Position numbers and translations under genes: made by a program. A stretch of 64,000 nt of DNA from positions 1 to 64,000 of the forward strand of contig NZ_JACARC010000078.1 in the NCBI RefSeq assembly GCF_013386825.1. Reading direction: 5' to 3'. Below are positions 1-8,428 of this stretch, piece after piece; position 1 is the first letter of the stretch, and each line of letters starts with the position of its first letter. The notes beneath the pieces are model-generated. The model was not told the origin of the DNA, searched no databases, and saw nothing but the letters and a program-made list of their open reading frames with translations. This DNA is from Pseudomonas sp. IPO3778. Lineage in GTDB: Bacteria > Pseudomonadota > Gammaproteobacteria > Pseudomonadales > Pseudomonadaceae.

Positions 1-44
1 TGTAAGAGCGGAACCCTAGGCAGCCGTTACCTAAATAACGGATA
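1..44 (-). ncRNA. Probable 5' part of a guanidine-I (ykkC) riboswitch, cut by window edge
   Basis: Read on the minus strand, positions 41-24 form a 6-bp hairpin (CCGTTA / TAACGG). It is followed at 22-9 by GCCTAGGGTTCCGC, which matches the conserved CUAGGGUUCCG core of guanidine-I riboswitch aptamers. The rest of the aptamer and the regulated gene would lie to the left of the window. In pseudomonads this class usually precedes guanidine carboxylase or guanidine uptake genes. The assignment rests on memory of the consensus and on one half of the aptamer, so it is tentative. Confidence 0.5.
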
Positions 45-133
45 TGTACCCCACCTCCCCCCCCAATACGCACCAACCAACCCAGCCACCGCCAGATCGC
101 CCCGCTGCGGACGTCGATCAAGGTGCAGCCGGC

Positions 134-940
134 TCAGAAGGCAGCCCGCCACAACATGCCCACCGCCACCAGCACACACAGGCTGGCGAAGCCGACTTGC
201 AACGTACGCGCCTTGATCACCGAGCACAGGCGCCGCCCCGCCAGCATCCCGACAATGCTCGAACCGATAAACACCCAGCCCATCGGCTCGATACTCACCC
301 CGGCATGAAACGCCCCGATCACGCCAATCAGCGAGATCAGGCTGATCACCATCAGCGAGGTAGCGACGATGCCACGCATCTGCACATCAGTCAGTTGCTT
401 GAACGCCGGCACAATCAAAAAGCCTCCACCCACACCGAGCAAACCCGACACCGCCCCCGTCACCGCACCAAGGGCCGCCAGGGTGGCGGTGCACTTGGCG
501 GTCCAGGAAAAGCGCCCCGTCTGCTGGTCGAGCATGCAGTTCTTCTGGCCCCAGGACGCAGTGCCGTGGTCGCTCGGCCCGGCCTCACGCTTCTCACGCT
601 GCAGCATGCGCCAGGCCACCAGCACCATCAGCGCACTGAACAGGCCCATCAGGACGTTCTCCGGCATCTGATGGGCAAAGAACACCCCCAACGGCGAAAA
701 CAGCGCGCCGAGCAGGGCAATCAGCAGCGCCGCGCGGTAACGCACCAGGCCATGGCGCAACCCATCCAGAGCACCCACCGCAGCGGCCGCACCCACCGCG
801 AACAACGACACGGGTGCGGCCTGGGTCATGGTCAACCCCAGCCCCAACACCAGCGCCGGAACGCCCAGAATGCCGCCTCCGGCACCGGTCAAGCCCATGA
901 CCAACCCCATCAACACGCCCAGAACACTTGCCAGCAACAT
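134..940 (-). CDS. TauE/SafE family sulfite/sulfur-compound exporter
   Basis: A 268-residue inner-membrane protein made almost entirely of hydrophobic helices. It has the family's two glycine-rich repeats, GAGGGILGVPALV near residue 20 and GVGGGFLIVPAFK near residue 170, which reflect the internally duplicated TauE/SafE fold. Members move sulfite, sulfoacetate or related sulfur oxyanions out of the cell. It starts 10 bp after the stop of the sulfide:quinone-type oxidoreductase, on the same strand and in the same order as bigR, so the three are probably one operon. The context suggests that it exports sulfite or thiosulfate produced by persulfide oxidation. The substrate is inferred from the neighbours; the family call is firm. 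Confidence 0.88.
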   Translation of the reverse strand: MLLASVLGVLMGLVMGLTGAGGGILGVPALVLGLGLTMTQAAPVSLFAVGAAAAVGALDGLRHGLVRYRAALLIALLGALFSPLGVFFAHQMPENVLMGLFSALMVLVAWRMLQREKREAGPSDHGTASWGQKNCMLDQQTGRFSWTAKCTATLAALGAVTGAVSGLLGVGGGFLIVPAFKQLTDVQMRGIVATSLMVISLISLIGVIGAFHAGVSIEPMGWVFIGSSIVGMLAGRRLCSVIKARTLQVGFASLCVLVAVGMLWRAAF

Positions 941-950
941 AGGGTTTGCC

Positions 951-2195
951 TCAATCCACCTTGGCCAGACGGGTCAGCCACTCGCGGCCCTTAAGCATCC
1001 CGTTCCAGTAGAACCACGGCAGGAAGCTCGCCTTGAGGAACCACGCCGAACGCCGCGCCACGGTCGGGTCGAGGGGAAAAGTCGGCAACAGCTTGCCGCC
1101 ATAGCCGAACTCGGCCAGTACCACCTTGCCCTTCTCCACCGTCAGCGGGCAGGACCCGTAGCCGTCGTACTTGAGCGGCATCGGTGCCTGTTTGCGCAGG
1201 GCCAGCAGGTTCTCCGCGACCACCACGATTTGCTTGCGCACCGCCGCGGCGGTTTTCGCATTGGTGGTGGAGCACACATCCCCCAGGCCGAAGATGTGCG
1301 GGTAGCGCACATGTTGCAGGCTCTGAGGATTCACTTCACACCAGCCGGCAGCATCGGCCAGCGGGCTCTGGCGGATAAAGTCCGGCGAGACTTGCGGCGG
1401 GACCACGTGCAGCAGGTCAAAGGTTTTTTCTTCAACCCGCACATTGCCTTCAGCGTCCTTGATTTCGAACCAGGCCTTGCGCGCCGGGCCGTCGACCTTG
1501 ACCAGGTTGGAGTTGAACGCCAGTTGCGCCGAGTACTTTTCGACGTACTTCATCAGCGGCGGCACGAAGGTCGCCACGCCAAACAGCGCGGCGCCGGCCA
1601 GGTTGAACTCAACGTTGATGTTTTTCAGGTCACCCTGCCTGAGCCAGTGATCGCAGGACAGGTACATGGCCTTTTGCGGGGCGCCGGCGCATTTGATCGG
1701 CATGGCCGGCTGGGTAAAGAGCGCCTTGCCATTTTTGAGTTGCTGCACCAATTGCCAGGTGTAGGCGGCGTGTTGGTAGCTGTAGTTGGAGGTCACGCCA
1801 TGCTGGCCAAGGGTCTCTGGCAGGCCTTCGATCTTTTCCCAGGCCAGGCGCAGGCCCGGGCACACGATGAGGTTTTTCCAGGTGACGCGCTGCCCGCTGT
1901 CGAGTACCAGGGTGTGCTCATCGGGCAGTAATTCACTGACGGCCGCCTGGATCCAGGTGACGCCATTGGGCAGCACGTCGGCCATGGGGCGCATGGTCTT
2001 TTTCACGTCATACGCACCGCCGCCCACCAGAGTCCAGGCCGGCTGGTAATAGTGGTGGTCGCCGGGTTCGATCAGGATGATGTTCAGGTGCGGGTCACGC
2101 TTGAGCAGGCTGGCCAGCAGGCCGATGCCTGCCGAACCGCCACCGATGACAACGATATCGCCACTGATGGTTGGGCCCCAGTGTTGGTCGTTCAT
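951..2195 (-). CDS. FAD-dependent sulfide:quinone oxidoreductase-type flavoprotein
   Basis: A 414-residue pyridine nucleotide-disulfide oxidoreductase-fold protein. The N-terminal FAD-binding motif is VIGGGSAGI (residues 17-25). Later cysteines include LIVCPG (about residue 131), IKCAGAPQKAMYL (about 170) and a FAD-contacting LGDVCSTTNAKTAAA segment (about 305-320). This pattern fits sulfide:quinone reductases, which use redox cysteines to oxidise sulfide to persulfide or polysulfide and pass electrons to quinone at the inner membrane. It lies between bigR and a TauE exporter, with a persulfide dioxygenase-like gene divergent, which supports sulfide as the substrate. It could belong to another SQR-like subgroup, so no gene symbol is given. 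Confidence 0.85.
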   Translation of the reverse strand: MNDQHWGPTISGDIVVIGGGSAGIGLLASLLKRDPHLNIILIEPGDHHYYQPAWTLVGGGAYDVKKTMRPMADVLPNGVTWIQAAVSELLPDEHTLVLDSGQRVTWKNLIVCPGLRLAWEKIEGLPETLGQHGVTSNYSYQHAAYTWQLVQQLKNGKALFTQPAMPIKCAGAPQKAMYLSCDHWLRQGDLKNINVEFNLAGAALFGVATFVPPLMKYVEKYSAQLAFNSNLVKVDGPARKAWFEIKDAEGNVRVEEKTFDLLHVVPPQVSPDFIRQSPLADAAGWCEVNPQSLQHVRYPHIFGLGDVCSTTNAKTAAAVRKQIVVVAENLLALRKQAPMPLKYDGYGSCPLTVEKGKVVLAEFGYGGKLLPTFPLDPTVARRSAWFLKASFLPWFYWNGMLKGREWLTRLAKVD

Positions 2196-2247
2196 GGTCT
2201 ATGGCCTTTGTTTTAAAAGTGCACACAAGGGTCGCTGCCGTACGGCG

Positions 2248-2583
2248 TCACGCCCAGCTTTTTATCACTGCGCCGCAGTACAGGCCGGACAGCGTCTTCA
2301 TCACTTGAATCACTTCGTGGCTGGCCAGCCCGTAGAAAATGTATTTGCCTTCCCGACGGGTGGCCACCAACCCTTCGTCCCGCAGGATGCCCAACTGTTG
2401 CGACAGCGTTGGCTGGCGCACGCCGGTCATGGTTTCCAGCTCGCCGACGTTGCGCTCGCCCTGGGTCAACTGGCACAGAATCAACAGCCGGTCTTCATTG
2501 GCCAGGGCCTTGAGCAAGGCGCAGGCCTTGGACGCGGAGGCACGCAATTGCGCGACTTCGCCTTCACTCAGGTTCGATTCCAT
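2248..2583 (-). CDS. bigR: ArsR-family sulfide-responsive repressor, BigR/SqrR type
   Basis: A winged-helix ArsR protein. I chose the ATG at 2583 (111 residues, MESNLSEGEV...), because a GAGAG sequence precedes it. The reading frame stays open upstream to 2664, but that stretch would run through the operator. The DNA-recognition helix region is VRQPTLSQQLGILRDEGLV. Two cysteines, in LLILCQL and near the C-terminus in GLYCG, are placed as in BigR and SqrR, where they form a disulfide or polysulfide bridge on exposure to reactive sulfur and release DNA. It is divergent from blh and is followed by the SQR-type and TauE genes. It probably represses both directions through the palindrome at 2621-2636. 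Confidence 0.85.
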   Translation of the reverse strand: MESNLSEGEVAQLRASASKACALLKALANEDRLLILCQLTQGERNVGELETMTGVRQPTLSQQLGILRDEGLVATRREGKYIFYGLASHEVIQVMKTLSGLYCGAVIKSWA

Positions 2584-2620
2584 TTGCGTGGGGCTCTCTC
2601 TGTCACTTAAGCTCAAAACA

Positions 2621-2636
2621 TTATGTGTAAACATAA
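2621..2636. promoter_or_regulatory. Candidate BigR operator in the bigR-blh divergent promoter
   Basis: The sequence TTATG-TGTAAA-CATAA is a perfect 5-bp inverted repeat with a 6-bp AT-rich spacer. It lies between the chosen bigR start (2583) and the blh start (2670), and is the only clear dyad there. Its place between divergent genes for sulfide handling makes it the likely repressor site. The palindrome is seen; binding is inferred. Confidence 0.6.
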
Positions 2637-2669
2637 AGTGATTGTAACTACTTATTTGGGACAACCGTC

Positions 2670-3533
2670 ATGCCAGCGTTGATTCAATCCTTTCTGGACG
2701 AGGCGTCGTCGACCTACACCTACGTCGTCTATGAAACGGACGGTGGCCCGTGTGCCGTCGTTGATTCGGTGCTCAACTACGACCCGGCCTCCGGACGCAC
2801 CGGCACCGGCCAGGCAGACCAGGTGATCGCGTTTGTGCGCGAGCATGGCCTGCAAGTGCAGTGGTTGCTGGAAACCCATGCCCATGCGGATCACTTGTCG
2901 GCGGCGCCGTACCTGCGCCGGCAGTTGGGGGGCAAGATCGCGATTGGCGCGTCCATCAGCAAGGTGCAAGGGGTGTTCAAAAACCTGTTCAACCTGGAGC
3001 CGGCGTTTCGGGTGGATGGCTCGCAGTTCGACCATCTGTTTGCGCCCGATGAGGTGTTTCACATCGGCAACTTGAAGGCCCAGGCGTTGCATGTGCCAGG
3101 GCATACGCCGGCGGACATGGCTTACCTGATCGATGACCAGTTGATTCTGGTGGGCGACACGTTGTTCATGCCGGATGTGGGGACAGCGCGCTGCGACTTC
3201 CCCGGTGGGGATGCGCGCCAGCTCTATGGGTCGATGCGCAAGCTGTTGGCCTTCCCGCCTGACACCCGCCTTTATGTGTGCCATGACTACCCGCCTGAAG
3301 GCCGCGCCGCCAAATGCCTGACCACGGTGGCCGAGCAGCGGGCGGGCAATATTCATGTGCATGACGGGGTGGATGAGGCGGCGTTTGTAGCAATGCGCAC
3401 CACGCGGGATGCCGGGTTGGGCATGCCGACGTTGTTGCTGCCGGCGATTCAGGTGAATGTGCGGGCCGGCGTGATGCCGCCGGCGGAAGACAACGGCGTG
3501 GTGTACCTGAAGATTCCGCTGAATCAACTCTGA
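2670..3533 (+). CDS. blh: Blh-type persulfide dioxygenase-like metallo-beta-lactamase-fold hydrolase
   Basis: A 287-residue cytoplasmic metallo-beta-lactamase-fold protein. The metal motif is THAHADHLSAA (HxHxDH, about residues 70-78). Further ligands appear in VPGHTPADMAYL (about 143) and in VGDTLF (about 164), and VCHDYPPEG (about 208) supplies the last histidine. This is the arrangement of ETHE1/Blh persulfide dioxygenases, which oxidise glutathione persulfide to sulfite with a mononuclear iron. Divergent from bigR and next to SQR-type and exporter genes, it completes a pathway from sulfide to persulfide to sulfite to export. Some databases call such proteins beta-lactamase hydrolase-like. 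Confidence 0.87.
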   Translation: MPALIQSFLDEASSTYTYVVYETDGGPCAVVDSVLNYDPASGRTGTGQADQVIAFVREHGLQVQWLLETHAHADHLSAAPYLRRQLGGKIAIGASISKVQGVFKNLFNLEPAFRVDGSQFDHLFAPDEVFHIGNLKAQALHVPGHTPADMAYLIDDQLILVGDTLFMPDVGTARCDFPGGDARQLYGSMRKLLAFPPDTRLYVCHDYPPEGRAAKCLTTVAEQRAGNIHVHDGVDEAAFVAMRTTRDAGLGMPTLLLPAIQVNVRAGVMPPAEDNGVVYLKIPLNQL

Positions 3534-3540
3534 GCCGGTA

Positions 3541-4764
3541 CTAGTCGAAATACGAAGACGGGGTTTGCGCCAGCCCCGACCACAACTCATCGATGTTTTT
3601 AAAGCCCCATTCGTTGGCGCTTTCCCGCCCTACGATTGTGTCAGGCTGCTCCGCCAGGTTTAACACCTCCTGCACAATCGGTAATCGCGAACGCGCTGAG
3701 AAAAACACCTTGACCACGGGCTTGAGCAACGACTTCTCGTTTTGCTCAATCACCACGCCAATTCGTCCACTTTTCAGTCGAACCAAGGCGCCTACAGGAT
3801 AAATGCCCACACACCGGACAAACGCCTGAAACACGCGGGCGTCAAAATGACCTTTCCACTCCGCCATCTTCTGAATCGCATCGGCCGGGTTCCATCCTTG
3901 CTTGTAGGGGCGGTGCGAAGTAATCGCATCGTAGACATCGCACACCGCGCCCATTTTCGCGAACAGGCTGATTTGCTCCTGAATCAACCCGTAGGGGTAA
4001 CCGCTACCGTCGCACTTTTCGTGGTGATGCAAGCACACATCGAGGACACGCTCGCTGATGTGCGGGCACGTGCGCAAGATTTCCGCGCCCTTTACCGGGT
4101 GGCTGCGGATCGTTTCGAATTCAGCCGCGGTCAATGCTGCCGGCTTGCTCAGGATAGTTTCAGGAATGGCCATTTTCCCGACATCGTGGAGCAACCCCGC
4201 CATGCCTGCTTCCTGCACCAGGGCTGGCGACAGGTCCAACTGGCGGGCCAGAGCGATCATCAATCCACTGACCGCGACCGAGTGCATGTAGGTATATTCG
4301 TTGGCTTTTTTCAAACGAGCCAGGCTGATCAATGCATGGGGATGGCGCAGCACTGACTCGGAAATGTCTCCCACCAACTGGGTCAAATGGGTGGGCTCAA
4401 AAGCCCGCCCCATGCGTAAGTCACTGAACATCTCGGTGATACTGTGCTTGGCAAAAGCACATACTTTCAGGGCGCGAGCCATCTCACCCTGCATATCCTT
4501 ACGCGTCGAAACAGCCTTGCGTTTCGACGCTACTGACTTCTTTACCGGCCCCTCCAGGCACATCGTATCCACGGGCCCCACATCACAGCCTTTAAGGGTG
4601 TCGATCCAGACCCCCTGAACCCGTGACGCCAGCAACCGTTGCAAGTCATCGCGTCGGTTCAGCAAAAAGCTGCTTTTCCAGAAAGCATGCTCAAGCCACG
4701 ATCCCTCCAGCTTATGGATGTGCATCCCAAGTCTTACTTGGGATAACAAAATACATCTCAACAT
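3541..4764 (-). CDS. HD-GYP domain cyclic-di-GMP phosphodiesterase with N-terminal DUF3391
   Basis: A 407-residue soluble protein. The first roughly 130 residues match the DUF3391 sensor region often placed before HD-GYP domains. The catalytic HD-GYP domain follows, with the metal motif LLHDVGKMAIP near residue 190 and the HHEKCDGSGYPYG signature near residue 250. All key residues (HD, HH, GYP) are present, so it should hydrolyse c-di-GMP to pGpG/GMP. It stands alone: the stop is 7 bp from the convergent blh stop, and a gene-poor region lies upstream. It has no visible membrane segment. The signal it senses is unknown. Confidence 0.9.
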   Translation of the reverse strand: MLRCILLSQVRLGMHIHKLEGSWLEHAFWKSSFLLNRRDDLQRLLASRVQGVWIDTLKGCDVGPVDTMCLEGPVKKSVASKRKAVSTRKDMQGEMARALKVCAFAKHSITEMFSDLRMGRAFEPTHLTQLVGDISESVLRHPHALISLARLKKANEYTYMHSVAVSGLMIALARQLDLSPALVQEAGMAGLLHDVGKMAIPETILSKPAALTAAEFETIRSHPVKGAEILRTCPHISERVLDVCLHHHEKCDGSGYPYGLIQEQISLFAKMGAVCDVYDAITSHRPYKQGWNPADAIQKMAEWKGHFDARVFQAFVRCVGIYPVGALVRLKSGRIGVVIEQNEKSLLKPVVKVFFSARSRLPIVQEVLNLAEQPDTIVGRESANEWGFKNIDELWSGLAQTPSSYFD

Positions 4765-5454
4765 ATGCCATACCCCCTTCGGGTTTTGAGCCAGATCAGC
4801 TCATCGAACATTTCGATACGATCTGCTTAACGTCAGCAGCCCGCCTGAAGAACTCCTGATTGATGGTTGACCGGCGTCCGAACAACTCTGGACCGACAGG
4901 CCGAACTTATAAAGGATCGAGTCTATTCTGTCGGCCAGGCGAATACCGGGCAGCCAGTTAGTTTCAATATTCATCACTGAAGAATAAATCTTATTTAGCT
5001 TTATCAGCGTCACACTTCATTTTATTAACAACAGAACGCAAATCACACCAAAGTGGGCATGAGACGCAAGTTGAACTTCAAGGACCTCACGGGCATTGTT
5101 TTCGCTCTTTACCCTGACGGTCAAACCTACGTAACTAGGGACATTTCCATCAAGACCGGCGTGTTCTCGAGCGCGAAAACAATAGACAATCGAGTCAAAT
5201 TAAAATTCTGGAGCGTACGACAAATAAGCGTTTGGTCTTCCATTGCTCACCCCCCTTAAAGTTGGAGCTTATCATTACATTATGCTGTGTATACCTAATC
5301 AGCCCTGAAATAACAAAGTCCAACCAAAGAGCAGTTACATTGAGTGAAACCAAGTTGATCCACCTATCTAAACGAATAGAACCTGTACTACGTTATATAG
5401 CGATGACCCCAACGCCCCACGCAAAATCCGTCCAGTTTGCGACGTGCCACAACT
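4765..5454. other. Gene-poor, relatively AT-rich intergenic stretch
   Basis: About 690 bp between the HD-GYP gene and bkdR. Short open frames exist (4801-5013 minus, 5053-5259 plus, 5232-5513 plus), but none has a recognisable domain, a good ribosome-binding site or pseudomonad-like third-position GC. It is clearly more AT-rich than its flanks, especially at 4970-5060 and 5195-5420. It should hold the promoter of the HD-GYP gene. It may contain remnants of a lost or acquired gene. I could not identify anything further in it. Confidence 0.5.
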
Positions 5455-5937
5455 TCAGACCATTAAGCCCCCAGGCGGCAACGGCAGCGCGGTCTTGTAG
5501 CGCACCTGCTTGAGGGCAAAGCTGGAGCGGATGTTGGCGACGCCCGGCACCTTGGTTAGGAAGTCCATCATGAAGCGCTCCAACGACTGGATGGTCGGCA
5601 CCAGCACCCGAATCAGGTAGTCAGGGTCGCCGGCCATCAGGTAGCACTCCATCACTTCCGGGCGATCCGAAATCGCCCCTTCAAACTGCTGCAACGCCAG
5701 TTCGTTCTGTTTTTCCAGGCTGACGTGGATAAACACATTGACGTGCAGCCCCAGCAGGTCGGCGTCCAGCAGCGTCACCTGGTCGCGAATCAGTCCCAGT
5801 TCTTCCATGGCCTTCACCCGGTTGAAACACGGCGTGGGCGACAGGTTGACCGAGCGGGCCAGGTCGGCGTTGGTGATGCGGGCGTTCTCCTGAAGGGCGT
5901 TGAGAATGCCGATATCGATACGGTCCAGTTTGCGCAT
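5455..5937 (-). CDS. bkdR: BkdR, Lrp/AsnC-family activator of the bkd operon
   Basis: A 160-residue leucine-responsive regulator. The N-terminal helix-turn-helix (LDRIDIGILNALQENARITNADLARSVNLSPTP broken over residues 4-36, with recognition helix SPTPCFNRVKAME) is followed by the RAM ligand-binding domain, ending in SFALKQVRYKTALPLP. It is transcribed away from bkdA1 across a 195-bp AT-rich gap, as in P. putida, where BkdR binds there and activates the operon when branched-chain amino acids are present. The sequence agrees closely with what I recall of P. putida BkdR. Confidence 0.93.
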   Translation of the reverse strand: MRKLDRIDIGILNALQENARITNADLARSVNLSPTPCFNRVKAMEELGLIRDQVTLLDADLLGLHVNVFIHVSLEKQNELALQQFEGAISDRPEVMECYLMAGDPDYLIRVLVPTIQSLERFMMDFLTKVPGVANIRSSFALKQVRYKTALPLPPGGLMV

Positions 5938-6132
5938 GAGACAAAACCACCTGTTTATTATGTTTATGCAGTTTTTTTATCCCCAAATGATCTCCAACGC
6001 AACGAAACAGAGATAAATATTCTTCTTCGCCGAGCCTATGATTGTTGTAGGACAAGATTTCTTCTACCCGGAGAAGGACTGTCAGCTACCGCGCCCACTA
6101 CAAGAAATTCACAAGATAGAGCGTAGAAAGCC
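5938..6132. promoter_or_regulatory. bkdR-bkdA1 divergent control region
   Basis: A 195-bp AT-rich gap between divergent bkdR and bkdA1. It contains T- and A-rich runs (about 5955-5980 and 6005-6025) suited to multisite binding and bending by an Lrp-type protein. Exact BkdR sites cannot be set by eye. The role is inferred from the known bkd system. Confidence 0.45.
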
Positions 6133-7368
6133 ATGACTCAGCAGTACGAACCACTGCGCCTGCACGTTCCCGAACCCTCGGGCCGCCCAGGCTGCAAGAC
6201 CGACTTTACCTACCTGCGCCTCACCGACGCAGGCACGGTGCGCAAGCCCCCCATCGACGTAGAACCTGCCGACACCGCCGACCTGGCCAAGGGCCTGATT
6301 CGCGTGCTCGACGATCAAGGCCAGGCCCTGGGCCCGTGGGCCGAAGACGTATCGGTCGAGATCAAGCGCCGTGGCATGCGCGCCATGCTCAAGACGCGCA
6401 TCTTCGACAACCGCATGGTGGTCGCCCAGCGTCAGAAGAAAATGTCGTTCTATATGCAAAGCCTCGGCGAAGAAGCCATCGGCAGCGCACAGGCCCTGGC
6501 CTTGAACATCGACGACATGTGCTTCCCCACCTACCGCCAGCAAAGCATCCTGATGGCCCGGGACGTGCCGCTGGTCGACCTGATCTGCCAACTGCTGTCC
6601 AACGAGCGTGATCCGCTCAAGGGCCGCCAGTTGCCAATCATGTACTCGGTAAAAGACTTCGGTTTCTTCACCATTTCCGGCAACCTCGCCACCCAATTCG
6701 TACAGGGCGTGGGCTGGGGCATGGCTTCGGCGATCAAGGGCGATACCAAGATTGCCTCGGCCTGGATCGGCGATGGCGCCACCGCCGAATCCGACTTCCA
6801 CACCGCCCTCACCTTCGCCCACGTGTACCGGGCCCCGGTGATTCTCAACGTGGTCAACAACCAGTGGGCGATCTCCACCTTCCAGGCCATCGCCGGCGGT
6901 GAAGCCACGACCTTTGCCGGACGCGGCGTGGGTTGCGGCATCGCCTCCCTGCGGGTGGACGGCAACGACTTTGTCGCGGTGTACGCCGCCTCTGCCTGGG
7001 CCGCCGAACGCGCCCGCCGCAACCTGGGGCCGACCCTGATCGAGTGGGTGACCTACCGCGCCGGCCCGCACTCCACTTCCGATGACCCGTCCAAATACCG
7101 TCCCGCCGACGACTGGAGCCACTTCCCCCTGGGCGACCCGATTGCCCGCCTCAAGCAGCACCTGATCCAGATTGGCCAGTGGTCCGAAGAGGAACACGCG
7201 GCGGTCAGTGCCGAGCTTGAAGCCGAAGTGATCAAGGCCCAGAAAGAAGCCGAACAGTACGGCACCCTGGCCGGTGGCCAGATTCCAAGCGCCGCGACCA
7301 TGTTCGAAGACGTTTATAAAGAGATGCCGGAGCACTTGAAGCGCCAGCGTCAAGAGTTGGGGATCTGA
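6133..7368 (+). CDS. bkdA1: Branched-chain 2-oxoacid dehydrogenase E1 alpha subunit
   Basis: A 411-residue subunit of the E1 decarboxylase, which removes CO2 from the keto acids of valine, leucine and isoleucine using thiamine diphosphate. The ThDP/Mg motif begins at GDGATAESDFHTAL and ends in NVVNNQWAIS (about residues 213-250). The phosphorylation-loop region around YRAGPHSTSDDPSKYR is conserved. The start MTQQYEPLRLHVPEP agrees with the P. putida protein. It is first in a tight operon: 1 bp to bkdA2, then bkdB and lpdV. Confidence 0.96.
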   Translation: MTQQYEPLRLHVPEPSGRPGCKTDFTYLRLTDAGTVRKPPIDVEPADTADLAKGLIRVLDDQGQALGPWAEDVSVEIKRRGMRAMLKTRIFDNRMVVAQRQKKMSFYMQSLGEEAIGSAQALALNIDDMCFPTYRQQSILMARDVPLVDLICQLLSNERDPLKGRQLPIMYSVKDFGFFTISGNLATQFVQGVGWGMASAIKGDTKIASAWIGDGATAESDFHTALTFAHVYRAPVILNVVNNQWAISTFQAIAGGEATTFAGRGVGCGIASLRVDGNDFVAVYAASAWAAERARRNLGPTLIEWVTYRAGPHSTSDDPSKYRPADDWSHFPLGDPIARLKQHLIQIGQWSEEEHAAVSAELEAEVIKAQKEAEQYGTLAGGQIPSAATMFEDVYKEMPEHLKRQRQELGI

Positions 7369-7369
7369 C

Positions 7370-8428
7370 ATGAACGATCACAACAACACTATCCAGCTGG
7401 AAACCGCCATGACCACCACGACCATGACCATGATCCAGGCCTTGCGCTCGGCCATGGATGTGATGCTTGAGCGCGACGACAACGTGGTGGTGTTCGGCCA
7501 GGACGTCGGTTACTTCGGCGGCGTGTTCCGTTGCACCGAAGGCCTGCAGAACAAGTACGGCACCTCCCGGGTGTTCGACGCGCCGATCTCCGAAAGCGGG
7601 ATCGTTGGCGTGGCCGTCGGCATGGGCGCCTATGGCCTGCGGCCGGTGGCCGAGATTCAGTTCGCCGACTACGTGTACCCCGCCACCGACCAGATTATTT
7701 CCGAAGCCGCCCGCCTGCGTTATCGCTCGGCCGGCCAGTTCACCGCACCGCTGACCATGCGCATGCCCTGCGGCGGCGGCATCTACGGCGGACAGACCCA
7801 CAGCCAGAGTATTGAAGCGGTGTTCACCCAGGTCTGCGGCCTGCGCACGGTGATGCCGTCCAACCCTTACGACGCCAAGGGCCTGCTGATCGCCTCCATC
7901 GAAAACGATGACCCGGTGATCTTCCTCGAACCCAAGCGCCTGTATAACGGCCCGTTCGACGGCCACCACGACCGCCCGGTAACCCCGTGGTCCAAGCACC
8001 CCCAAGCGCAAGTGCCGGACGGTTACTACACCGTGCCCCTGGATGTGGCCGCCATCGCCCGCCCGGGCAATGACGTGACCATCCTCACCTACGGCACCAC
8101 GGTGTATGTGTCGCAGGTCGCCGCCGAAGAAACCGGCATCGATGCCGAAGTCATCGACCTGCGCAGCCTGTGGCCGCTGGACCTGGAAACCATCGTCAAC
8201 TCCGTGAAGAAAACCCGTCGCTGCGTGATCGTTCACGAAGCCACCCGTACCTGCGGGTTCGGCGCCGAGCTGGTGGCGCTGGTGCAGGAGCATTGCTTCC
8301 ACTACCTGGAAGCGCCGATCGAGCGCGTCACCGGCTGGGATACCCCGTATCCCCACGCGCAAGAGTGGGCGTATTTCCCTGGCCCGACCCGAGTGGGCGC
8401 GGCTTTGCATCGGGTTATGGAGGTCTGA
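7370..8428 (+). CDS. bkdA2: Branched-chain 2-oxoacid dehydrogenase E1 beta subunit
   Basis: A 352-residue transketolase-like partner of BkdA1 in the alpha2-beta2 E1 component. Typical segments are GQDVGYFGGVFRCTEGL (residues 44-60), RMPCGGGIYGGQTHSQS (about 128-144) and the C-terminal transketolase domain with EATRTCGFGAELV. The start MNDHNNTIQ one base after the bkdA1 stop matches P. putida, although an in-frame MTTTTMTM lies 14 residues in. It is translationally coupled to its neighbours. Confidence 0.96.
   Translation: MNDHNNTIQLETAMTTTTMTMIQALRSAMDVMLERDDNVVVFGQDVGYFGGVFRCTEGLQNKYGTSRVFDAPISESGIVGVAVGMGAYGLRPVAEIQFADYVYPATDQIISEAARLRYRSAGQFTAPLTMRMPCGGGIYGGQTHSQSIEAVFTQVCGLRTVMPSNPYDAKGLLIASIENDDPVIFLEPKRLYNGPFDGHHDRPVTPWSKHPQAQVPDGYYTVPLDVAAIARPGNDVTILTYGTTVYVSQVAAEETGIDAEVIDLRSLWPLDLETIVNSVKKTRRCVIVHEATRTCGFGAELVALVQEHCFHYLEAPIERVTGWDTPYPHAQEWAYFPGPTRVGAALHRVMEV

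Noticed and set aside
44..994. Plus-strand frame of 316 codons over the TauE gene
   Set aside because: It is antisense to a clear membrane protein, rich in His, Gln and Arg, and has no domain.
5053..5259. Small plus-strand frame (68 codons) in the AT-rich gap
   Set aside because: No good ribosome-binding site, no family resemblance and atypical codon use; described only as part of the gap.
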